Shown here: positions 48,931-59,667 of the stretch, piece by piece
Numbering within the stretch: the first letter of the stretch is position 1
Layout: every line of letters starts with the position of its first letter
DNA from: Camellia lanceoleosa
Taxonomy: Eukaryota > Streptophyta > Magnoliopsida > Ericales > Theaceae
Direction: 5' to 3'
Assembly (NCBI GenBank): GCA_025200525.1
Contig: JANUSC010000050.1
Span: 62,001 to 126,000 of the forward strand
DNA: 64,000 nucleotides
The notes under the pieces: model-generated
What the model was told of the DNA's origin: nothing
Seen by the model: the letters and a program-made list of their open reading frames with translations, nothing else
Database searches by the model: none
Made by a program: the position numbers and the translations under genes

Positions 48931-49574
48931 ATACGTAGAAGAAGAAGGTTAGGAAGATAAAAATTGGGGACATGGTATGGGAATGGGATCCTCTAGAGCA
49001 AAATATTGTTTAAGTGATCATGGAGTAGTTTTGCTGGCTAGAGGACACTTGTTGGAAAATAATAGTTTCCAGCAACTTTAATGTGAAATTAAAGTGAGAC
49101 CCAACCATCGATTGAGGTGAGTTTAAGTGATTTTATATTCTCCTAAGTTAGAAGGTTACAATACAAAAATAATAAGCCGAAATCATTAGGTTGTGAATGA
49201 GAATTGTCTCACAAAGTGGGCATCAATAAAAGTTGAACTTAGATTTGGACTTAGTATTGGTTTGGATTGAGTCTAGGCTTATGTTTGTGCATGTGCTGAG
49301 TTTGGTCTTGGACTTGGACTTGAACTTGGATCTAGTCTTAAGCATGGGCTGAGCTGTGTTGTGTTAGGCTTAGCTTGTACGTGTGTTTAAGATTAGGCTT
49401 GGATCAGGTTGTGACCCAACACCCGTATCCATTTTGCGACTCATCTGTTTAAATTATTCAAATATCATTATATACATATTTGCTTGTATATATTAAGCAC
49501 ATGGGAGTTTTAGACTTTTGTAACTCTTATTTTTTGATGATGGAGTTGATGGCCATATTAGTGACAAGGAGGTT
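48931..49574. other. Upstream intergenic region
   Basis: There is no gene. It has a short (GGACTT/GAACTT)n run near 49305-49325. The last 70 bp (49505-49574) resemble 53110-53180 across the solo LTR. Confidence 0.55.
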
Positions 49575-52500
49575 TGTAACGCCCCAAAAAATTTCGAACT
49601 TCAAGGAATATATTATCAATTAAATACAGGGTTTATCTCAGGTTACGAGTCTAGGAAACGACACTAATGAGTCCTATGGCCAATGGCCGAGTGAGATCCC
49701 AGATCGCCGGAGGAGTCAAGTTAGCCTCCTTTCTAAGTCCAGCTTTCTTAGGTAGCGCACCACCTTTTTGACAGATCTTAAAAGGCATTGACGCGAGGTC
49801 TCATAAGCAACGCAAAGTTAGGCATAGGATTACAAAGTAAATAATTATTACAGCGTCTCAAATTTTTAAACTTAGAAAATGAGTTCCATTACTAATACAA
49901 TCCAAAAACAATAAATAAAGGCACAATTGGACTAATGAGCGAAATGGTTCCCAAAATTTCTCTAAGGAAAACTTAAGTCTTCAAATGTTTTTGACTCCTT
50001 GTTGGCTTCGTACATTTTTTCGATACCTAGCATGAAACGCCATGAGCTTTGAATGCCCAGTAAACGCACACACACCCCATTTCTTTTTCCCAGTCCAATA
50101 CACAGCCACAAATATAACAAACAAGTAATGAAACATGATAATTATTCAATAATAAAAGATTACAAGGTTAGATGTTAGAAATCTAGAAATCCCCCAAAGA
50201 GACTTCATCGTCCCAATCACAAGAATCGGACGCGGATTATTCGGTATGCCTCCTCTTTTGCTGCTTTGTTGCAGAACTAACCTCGGATGCCTACCAACGG
50301 TTATATACCGCGTAGTGCCAACCGCAGGGCCTCAAAAGAGACGGTAATAATGGGCCTTGCCCAAATCCCTCCTCACACCAAATACCTAGGGTCCGAATAC
50401 AACTGCTCCGTTCAAGGGTTCCGAAAACCACTTGCGCAAGACTTTAACTTCCAAATAGGGAACGCATCCCCGTCAACCAACCAATATCTTAGTAATCTTG
50501 TCCAAAAATTCGCAACCCATTACCACCCATTAAGTTTCCCGTTTGAGTTAGATAATTTAAGTCAGAGTTAGGACATGTTCTTGAAACAACATTTATTGCA
50601 CAAGTTTGAACAACTAGATAGCACAAATAAAAGGAAACAAGATTACAACACTGAGATTCACATATGAAGATAGGCACAAGTAGTTCTAGGCATATTCAAG
50701 TAGTTAAGGGAATAAATTTGCACATGAATATAATTTCCAGATTTGCATAAGTGTGAGCACCATCGAATGACTAAAATAAAATACATAACCCTATGACATG
50801 TGAAATATCATATCGAGACATAATCATAAATTAATAAGCATATTCATGGACACAATAGCATGAAATACCAATGCCAAACAAAATTTTCAGATTTAGTACC
50901 TGTTAAAGATTAAAATCGAAAGGGTTGTTTTATATTTTTCCTGAACTCAGCCTTCCTATGGTTTGTAGAGAATTTAATCTAGTTTTCAGAACATGTTTCA
51001 GAAATGTAATAGCGTTTCTAGATTTTTAGTTATTTAAGAAATGTTCCAGCGCTGTCCAGATTCGTCGACCGTTACGAAAATTTAATTTTCTTACAAACCG
51101 CTCACTCTTTTTCAATGAAACCAATTTTAGTTGAAATATGAATCCTTAAGGAAGATTTTGACATAAAATAGAGGTCTAGAATAATTGTCTACATTTTTCT
51201 AGAAATTTTGAAAATTGGCTGTGAAAACAAATTCTTAAGGCACAATACTCAAAACAAGAAGATTTGTGAGAAAAGAGATCCACTAAGGGAAAACTTTCGT
51301 TTCTTTTGTGATGAAAACATGCTAACTAACATATATTAAACTCAGAAATTTTGCTTGAAGGTGTGCCTTTGGAAAGTTTGAGAGATTGGTATGAAAAAGA
51401 TAGTTTTGTACCGAAATGAGGAAAAATACAAGAGAGGTAGAATCATGACTCAACTCTTATCATTTTTAACACAAGTAACTCATCAATAACACATCTGAAA
51501 ACAATGTTTAGAATGCTTAAGAACATGTATTTGAAAAAGGAAAATGAAAGAGAAGGTTGTGTCGTGGCTTACTCGCTAGGCTTGAACAAGAGTGCTCTCC
51601 TCTTCCTTCCTCTCCCTCTCAAGATGTCTCTCTTGCTCTCCTTTCTCTCCTCTAGGCCGAAAGTGTGTTGGTGTGTGTTGTTTGTGTATGCCATGCTAGG
51701 GGGTGGTGGTATTTATAGACAATTTTGGTGTAAAAAGATATAAAGGCCCACTAGTTGGAATTGGATGGAAAATTTTGGATTTACTTGGAGTCTAATGGGA
51801 TAGGGAGTGATTAGGGAACTTAATCATGGGATTAGACAACATCTAGTTGGTCTCTAGTTGGAGTGAAACTAGTGTTGGGAACTAAATCCTAGATTTAGGG
51901 GGTACTAGGTGTTAGGGTTTCTAGAATATCATAATTACATTTTCTTGAAAATAGGCCCCTCACAATCTCCTAGGGTAGCCGGCCATGGGGAAGGAAGATG
52001 GGGCATTTTTTTTATTCAATATAGGTACTATGGACACACTTCCCAAAGTATATGTATATATAGATCTCAAATTGATTGATGGTACCTATAGTATAAAAGT
52101 ACATGTACTAGTTTTTGGGGAAATTATTGAATTTAATTAAAGAAGTGAGGGCTTGGAATTAAACTCATGTATTGGAACCTTACTTATATAGAATTAAATT
52201 TAAATTAGGCTAAGGAACCTAATTCGGCTAGGATATTCCTGTTTCAATAAAAAAAAATGCTAACCGACAAGATTCGAAATAATTCAAGAAACTGAGGGGC
52301 TTTAAGGAAATAATTCAAACATAAGGGTTTTTAAAGAGAATATATTTTTTAGGGGCTTCACATTAAATGTAATGGAATGAGGAGGATTAGAACCTTAATC
52401 ATGTATTTAATTATGATCTAGTTAGGTCTAGGACTAATGTAAATACCTTCTAGTTAGAAGTACACACACACACACACATATATATAGCAAATCTTTATAG

Positions 52501-53109
52501 GTACCAAAGTCATTATTGCTCCAAGATTTCAAGAGATTTGTTTGTACTAAAGCACAATGATTATAGCCTAGGAGGTATGATGTCTAGCCATGTGATGGTG
52601 AATTGATGGACTTGTTATATATATATATAGTATAAATCTTGGAAATTGTAAAATATAATGTTAAAAAAAGATTTTAGGGTACAAGTGTATATATAAATAT
52701 ATAATAGTACTTGTTTGGGATTAATTTGTGACTTAATAAAAATGTGAGGGCTTGGGCTCAATTAAAGTATCTATTTCAAGTGTAGAGTAAATAAATTAGT
52801 GTTAGGAAAATAATTCGGTTTGCATTATCTTGCTTTGAATTTAAAGGTAAATAATTGAACGAAGGCTGTGAAAACCGGGAGTTAAGGTTTAAAGCAATTA
52901 ATCTAAAATTTGAAAGTTAAATAATTAATATTAGAGTGTTAAAAATGATTTCTAAGCTTCCAGGGTCGATTAGGGTTTGTATGGGTTCGTCTGTGATGTG
53001 TTTTCGGTTCTAGGGTTTAATTTGCGAATAATCAACGAACTAAGGGCGTTATTATAATAACTCAAAATTTAGAGACCTTATAAGGTTTACAAAAGTCAGG
53101 GGTCTCACA
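49575..53109 (-). mobile_element. Solo LTR (about 3.5 kb) of another gypsy family
   Basis: On the plus strand it runs from TGTAACGCCCC to GGGGTCTCACA. The flanking pentamers AGGTT and AGTTT agree at 4 of 5. A minus-strand TATAAATACC (about 51707-51716) is followed by a CT-rich segment, consistent with an LTR promoter. No gag or pol. A short block (49690-49830) is shared with the leader of the Tat-like fragment at 9880-10020, hinting at related lineages. Confidence 0.72.
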
Positions 53110-53243
53110 AGTTTTAAACTTTTGTAATTCTAATCCTAATGGTTAGAGTTTATTATATGTTATGGCAATTTGATGACTCTATTAATGTTAACCTTCATGG
53201 TTATGACTCTCATCTACAAATATAAATAGTGGCATTTTTCCTC
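53110..53243. other. Spacer between two LTR insertions
   Basis: Old intergenic DNA continuing the flank at 49505-49574. No coding signal. Confidence 0.5.
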
Positions 53244-56200
53244 TGTAGCTCGACTTTCTTCGCGCCCTCCCTCTCGGAGAGGCTCAAATTGGTCCTACAG
53301 TTCGGACTCCTGTCAGGGTTCTGAATCTAATCTCACAAAGTGCAATGTGAAAACTGATAAATCACTAAAGAGTCCAAATCCGGCAAATCGTCTTTGGAAA
53401 ATCGATTTTCAATCAAATAATGCCAAAATTGAACTGTTTTTCCAGATTACAGAATCGCCACCTTAATATTTTGTTTTTGGAAAATTTAGAAAACCCTGAC
53501 TCGTGCCAAAAGCCACATGTCCGTCATCACCAAAGTTACCTCGGCTCGGGAACTGGGGTACAAGAGGGGAAGGTCCTGAAATGAGCACTCCCGCTAGCCT
53601 GATCAAAGATCGGCCTCTACTAACCATGATATGTTGTTTTATAAACCTCATGTGTTCTTGTCCGATTATTAGCTAATTTTACTATGTGATGCACACAACA
53701 TATAAGTATAGACTAAGTCGACAGACTTGGAACAAAACAATTCATGTTTGTTTTCAAAAATGGTTTGAATTTGCCACTCGCAAGTAGGCTAAAGCGCGGA
53801 TTTGCCATCTCGCAAGATGGGCTTTAAAACATGATTTGTCACTTCACAAAGTGGGCTTAAAACTCACAATCATTGAATTGTCCCAATTCAAGCAACAAAG
53901 GCTTCATCCATAGGCATTCATGCAGTTTAGCAGTTAAGCACATAGTCTCATGGCAAGTATGCTAATCATGGCAATCACTTACACACATGCAAGTATGCTA
54001 AAGCATAAAACTTACGGAGTGCTCCAAGCCAAAACAAAAAACTAGTTAGAAACAATGCATGATCCTAACTATGTTTAAGATGCCTAATGCAACACATGCA
54101 ATATGCAATTAATAGGCTCAGCTTCTAAGATGACATATGAATGCAACAATGCACTTATTACAACATTGTGGCCTCGCAGAGGAGGGTCTGAATGAATAAG
54201 CTAAGCTACACTAAGCTAATCTAGTCATTACAAAATGACTAATTAACTATTCTAGTTAACTAATTATTACAACACAATTGAATAACTAGCTAAGCCAATT
54301 AAGACAATTAAACTAATTAACCATCTAAGCTAATTAATCACAACAAAACGAATTTAATAACTAGTTACGCAAACTAATTAAGTACAACACTTAATTAACT
54401 AATTAGCTACGCTAGCTAATTAAAGCAATTAAATGGCCTCGAGGGCAAGAGATGCATGCATGCACAGTTGCTCCGCCCTAAAATCCACTATATTGCCTTT
54501 AGATGCCTCTATTTGCACATCTTTAGACCTCTGAAAATTATGCCAACCTCCAGATTGCCTTTGCCACATCTCAAGAATACACTGGTAGCCGATCAGCTAT
54601 AATTGGTGGCCATCGGCCACTATTGGAGGCCAATCAGCTAGTACTTGTGGCCGGTCGGCCACTGCTCTCCTGAACTTCCTCTTTTTGTTGCAACAGAGCA
54701 CAAACAGAGGCAAAGACAGAGTATTTCCAAGAAATGTGTGTACTTTCACCCTTCTTATCATTTCTCAAGCTCAAAGGAGTGCGACACTTGGCTCTTAAGC
54801 CACCAACCAAGCATTTTCAATGCATGATAGCCAAAGAACCAAGCTTGTACAACCTTAGTGAATGCACACATAAGACTCAAATGGCTATCACCCTATCATG
54901 TATGATCAAGGATGACGGCGAACAAGAAACGTGACACATTTCATCACTTTGAGTATGAAACGTCCCACATTCCTTGTGTTTGGATTAACGTCCGACCCAA
55001 ACACATGCAATGCAACACAAATTCTTATCTTGTTCATGTTTTACTTTGCTCATTTTGTTTACACATTTTACATTACCGAGTAATTCTTTAACCGGTTAAG
55101 TCCAATGTGAAAGTCCTCTAACTGGAAAGAGGGCTTAAGCCACAAGTACCTTGAGCATGAAAGAAGCCTCACGCTGTTGGTTAGTAGATACCCTCAAGAG
55201 AGGATTAAAACCGTTAGGCATGAGAGCCTCAATTCCACACCCAAGCCAACAAGAGGCTAAAAGCCCCTTTCAAAACAAATGAAAGAATGAAGCATGGAGG
55301 AAGATTGCAAGGATTTAAAGTGCTGAAATGGCATGAAAAATAGTGCTAAATCATGCAAGCAACACATGCATAACACATTCAAAAGCTAAAAGCATTAAAC
55401 TAGTGAAGAGCACTACACTAGAGGCATGCAATATCAAGCTTAAATGACCAAACTAGCTTTGGATAGAGCTTAAACATGCCAAAATAGTGGCCAAACATGC
55501 TAAAATTGAAACATAAAAGGCAAGAAAAACATGCTCACATGTTGACCTGCAAACAAGGCACAAAGCACAACTCTCAAAAGCAATGAAAGAGTGAACTAAG
55601 TGAGAGTGTGACAGAGGTATATGCACTAAAATCACATGTAAAATGATGTTATACCATGCAATCATCTCATGCAAAGCATGTTGGAGGCCTTAAAACCCAA
55701 AGCTAGTGAAGGCATTTGCACTATAGCTATACAAAACATGAGCCATATTACCAAGACCACCCAAAACAGAGTTAAAGCATGTCAAAATAGAGCACAAGAA
55801 GGGGAGGCCACCCCCTCCTATTTTGGACCTAAAAACCAACTTTTTACCAATGAAATTTCCCTAGAATTTGGTGGTTAAAAGGCCAAAAAAGATTTGTTTT
55901 AAAAGCTTTAAAAGATGGCACAACACTTAGCAAACAAGCTACAAAAGATGGTGAACCACCCCTAACTCCAAAAAGGACTTAAACCACTATTTTTAAGCCT
56001 TAAAAATAGAGGTTTTTGTAGTTGAAAACTAGGCCAAAAACAACATGCAAAGGTGGCCAAACTAGTGTGCAAAAATAAGCTTAAAAGGGGTAAGTGTTTA
56101 CCTTTGAAGCACAGCAGCAAAATAGTCACAATTCTCAGCTAAAACTAGCTTTGAGAGCTCAAACAAGACCTCCAAGATTCTCGGCTCCAAGATGAAGGTG

Positions 56201-56777
56201 TTTGGCTAAGGGTCTTAGTGCAAATGTGTAGAGAAAACTCACTTTCAAGTACAAAATAAGGGGAGAGAAAGAGAGAGAGTTATAGAGAGAGGAAATTTTT
56301 GCTCACAAAAATAGGGGAGAGACCTCCCCTTATATAGAAAATCAAGCCAAAGGCATGCTTTGATCCCTCCATACATGTGTATGGAGATGAGCATCAGTGA
56401 ACAACAGCTGGCACAACTGGAAAACAAATATCTAAAAAAAGGAGAAAAATGGCCGTCCATCATTAGTGACTGATCGGCCATCAATGTGGCCGACCAGTCA
56501 TCAATGTAGCCGACCGGCCACCATTGATGACCGATGGGCACAAGCCCTGGTCGGTGGGTTGTAGGGCTAGTCGGTAGGTCATCCTCTTCCCCAGAAGCAA
56601 AGCAACAAGCTCTTGGTCCACAACCAAGCACAAAACAGACAAGTTTCAAAAGCTCAAAGGCGAGGCACTCTGCCAAGAACTTTGGGCGTTCAAAACGAAC
56701 ACAAACATGAATGATTATCGAGTATTCAAACGATGACATCCAAGTCTTGAGAACGGTCAAAAATGGGGTGTCTACAG
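53244..56777 (-). repeat. 3' LTR of a Tat-like gypsy element (copy 3, long form)
   Basis: It starts TGTAGCTCGAC and ends GGGGTGTCTACA on the plus strand. It is collinear with the solo LTR at 24566-26521 (GTTCGGACTCCTGTCA, GGCCTCTACTAAC, GCTAAGCTACACTAAGCTA, CTGGCA near the end) but has about 1.8 kb of additional sequence at 54430-56250. On the minus strand TATATAAGGGGAGG at about 56326-56339 marks the promoter. The long minus-strand open frame 56245-57030 crosses the LTR boundary and is unlikely to be a gene. Confidence 0.85.
54430..56250. other. Extra segment found only in the long LTR copy
   Basis: It is absent from the 1956-bp copy. It includes a GGCC(A/G)(A/G)TCGGCCAC motif cluster at 54587-54662 and repeated text on CATGC(A/T)AAA and AAAAGGCC. 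No protein family was recognised. It could be family variation or an undetected insertion. Confidence 0.55.
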
Positions 56778-56791
56778 TTGCCCCTCTTTGA
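56778..56791 (-). other. Polypurine tract of Tat-like element
   Basis: Minus-strand AAAGAGGGGCAAC lies immediately before the LTR start TGTAGACACCCC. This fixes the LTR as the 3' LTR of an element extending to the right. Confidence 0.85.
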
Positions 56792-57369
56792 TAGAACTCG
56801 GAAGTCATGAAATGACGGGAGTGAATGTCAAAGCCCAGAGACGACCCATTTTTGATAAGGCTGAAGACTTGGACAAACAAGCAATCAAAACAAAGAACGG
56901 TTGCGCCCACAGGCTGCCTACGTATCCCTTTGTAAGGAATCAAACCATCATAGTTCTGGGCAAGATGCAAAAGATATGCACGATGCAAAACATAATTTAT
57001 GATCATGCAATGAGGGTTGTAACAAAACATCTAGATGCAAGGGCTATGGAAAGAAACGTTACAGCAAACTTGCACATAAGCAAGTAAACATGAACCAAAC
57101 TACATTTCATGTAGAAAGGATGTAAGAAAATACATGCAAGCTTAACCGCGCCTCGCGCAGAAAAGGCAAAAAGCAACAACCGTCGGGCACACCCGAGGTA
57201 ACAAACAAGATCCCAATGCATGGCACATGCGAGGAAAGAAGCGGTGCGAACCTAAGCACACACCCTAAGGTTCCGAGCCAACGAGAACAATAATAACAGG
57301 TGAAACACATCCAACCATTATGCAATCTAAGCAAAGAACAGTGTAGGCATTGGAATCCGTCCAGATGCA
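56792..57369. other. Non-coding 3' region of the Tat-like element
   Basis: It lies between the polypurine tract and the first minisatellite. No gene recognised. Confidence 0.5.
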
Positions 57370-58235
57370 TTTAACCAAAGCATCCTAACGTGACACGCGC
57401 GAGGGGGAAAAGAGAGCGGTGCACACACCGGAGGGTGGTATAAGCATAAAAAAACTTTCCGATGTTTCTAACAAAGCAGAAGTATAAGCGTTGAGACACG
57501 TTCCAAATGCTTCTAACCGGAAAGATGATGTAAACATCGGGTGCACAACCCAATGCTTCTAACCAACGGGGTGGTATAAGCGTCGGACACACATCCCAAA
57601 CGCTTCTAACTGGAAAGGTGATATAAACATCGGGCATACAACCCAATGCTTCTAACCAACGGGGTGGTATAAGTGTCGGACACAAATCCTAAATGCTTCT
57701 AACTGGAAAGGGTGGAATAAGTGTCGGACACACGGTCCAAACGCTTCTAACCAACAGAGAGTGGTGTAAGCATTACCCGAGTACTTCTAACCAAAACAAG
57801 ATGTGGTGTAAGCATCGAGCGTACCCGAATGCTTCTAACCAAAACAAGGTGTCAGTGTAAACACCGGGCGTACTCGAATGTTTCTAACCAAAACAAGGTG
57901 TCAATGTAAACACTGGGCATACCCGAATGTTTCTAACCAATGAGGTGGTATAAGCATCGGACACACGGTCCCAACACTTCTAACCAAAACAAGGTGGTAT
58001 AAGCGTCGGACACACAGTCCCAACGCTTCTAACCAACGAGGTGGTATAAGCGTCGGACACACAGTCCAAACGCTTCTAACCAATGGGATGTCAGTATAAA
58101 CACCGGGCATACTTGAATGTTTCTAACCAACGAGATGCCAGTGTAAACACCAGGTGTACCCGAATGTTTCTAACCAATGAGATTGAGGAAAAGCGGTATA
58201 AACACCGGGCGTACCCAAGTGTTTCTAACCAAAAT
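57370..58235. repeat. Minisatellite of about 46-50 bp units
   Basis: About 18 degenerate units have the core GCTTCTAACCAA, then GGTGGTATAAGCGTCGGAC or GTGTAAACACCGGGCGTAC. The array lies within the 3' part of the Tat-like element. The open frames with repeated PTLIPPRWLEALG are its translation. Confidence 0.92.
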
Positions 58236-58269
58236 AGGGGTATTCAAAGGACATGAATGATCTTACCTG

Positions 58270-58950
58270 GAATTCCGCTGAATGAACCGTACATACAATA
58301 TCGTCTGGTCGCACCAGATTTGAATGAACCGTACATACAATATTGTGCCTGCACAAGAAAGAAACTTGACAGGTACAATGCAATACAAATGCATATTCCA
58401 TGCAAGACGAATAACCATAACACAATGTTAGAGGCATGCTTCTATGCACAACATGCAAGAAACAAAACAGAGGCATATTCTATGTGGCGTAAGCGAGAGC
58501 ACATTCTATGCAAAATAACAACAGTGCATATTCAATGCAACACGCATTCTCTACGCAAACATGGAGATGGATGTTCTTTGCGACGAAAAAATGTAACATA
58601 GTGTTAGGGCATACTTCATGCGCAACATATGAGAAACAAAACAGAAGCATATTTTATGCAAAATAATCAACATTGCATATTTAATGCAACATGCATATTC
58701 TATGCAAACACGGTGATGCATGTTCTATGCAACGATACAAAATGCATGTTCCATGCGACGATAAAGAGATGCACATTCTACGCAAGTGTGAAAAGTGCGT
58801 ATCCTACATAAACATGGTAAATGTATGCTCCATGCAACATCGAGATACAACTTCAATGCGAGATTAAAGAATGCATGTTCAATGTAAGAGTGAAAAAGGC
58901 GCATAATGATGCAAACCTTGCATTTATGACAAAAACGCTATAATGCAACA
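58270..58950. repeat. Second minisatellite of about 26-30 bp units
   Basis: It opens with two copies of TGAATGAACCGTACATACAA (58279 and 58321). Then come about 15-20 degenerate units with ATGCAT(A/G)TTC(T/C)ATGCAA. Confidence 0.85.
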
Positions 58951-59261
58951 TATTCAAAAGCGATTCTCCAATCTTGCGATATACGAAAGGATACGAAAAG
59001 GATACACTTTGTTCGTATTGAGTGCCACACACTAAAAACACAGTTCAGAGCTTCCATGGAGGCCGCTTAAGCCTAAAAAAGTGTACTTTCTTGCACTTTC
59101 TTGAGAGATGGGGGCATGAAACAACAGAAAAACACCCAAGAAGAGCATTGGAGGCCCACCGGCCACTCTAGGGAGCCATCGGCCACCCATCAGCCACAAA
59201 ACAAGGTCATTGGCCACCGATGGCAGATTCGGGGCAATTTTGACATTTTGCCACGGGTCTT

Positions 59262-59270
59262 TAAATATAG
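59262..59270 (+). promoter_or_regulatory. TATA-like box of the antisense PMD gene
   Basis: TAAATATAG is followed by GGTTCC and a CT-rich leader, about 400 bp before the first PMD ATG at 59668. It points opposite to the host element's own genes. Confidence 0.5.
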
Positions 59271-59667
59271 GGTTCCAACCCTATTTCTTCACTTCTCCCT
59301 TGCTGAAAAACACTCCCCTTGTGCTCTAGACCACTTTTTCCTCCCAATCCACGCTTCAAACGCATATTCGGACATCCCATAAACTTCCGATTTGTGAAAC
59401 CCTCGTAGTTTTTAACATTTTGAACCGGTTGAAAAGTGTCTTTGGTGCCTCCTTCTTGATTTCCATCACTTGGGGTTTGTTTCCCTCATGTTACCCTTGA
59501 TTTCAGTGCCCTCTCCCGAGCCCTGACCTTTTCTTCCATTTTTCCTCACTCGGAGTTGATTTTTCGTTGACTTTTGGCAATCCTGCCCATTTTCCACACT
59601 TGCGGCTGTTCTTTCATCCTTTCTTGAGATAGCGGATGACATCCCACACGATGGAGTTCCTCCAAGG

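Noticed and set aside
51504..51743. Short plus-strand ORF near a CT-rich stretch
   Set aside because: It lies in the leader/TATA region of a minus-strand solo LTR; no family match.
56245..57030. Long minus-strand open frame (261 codons)
   Set aside because: It crosses the LTR/polypurine-tract boundary and matches no family I recognise; chance openness.
57371..58110. Minus-strand frames with repeated PTLIPPRWLEALG peptides
   Set aside because: They are translations of the roughly 47-bp minisatellite.
57370..58235. Possible CRISPR-like array
   Set aside because: Units are degenerate head-to-tail minisatellite copies without unique spacers, in a plant retroelement.
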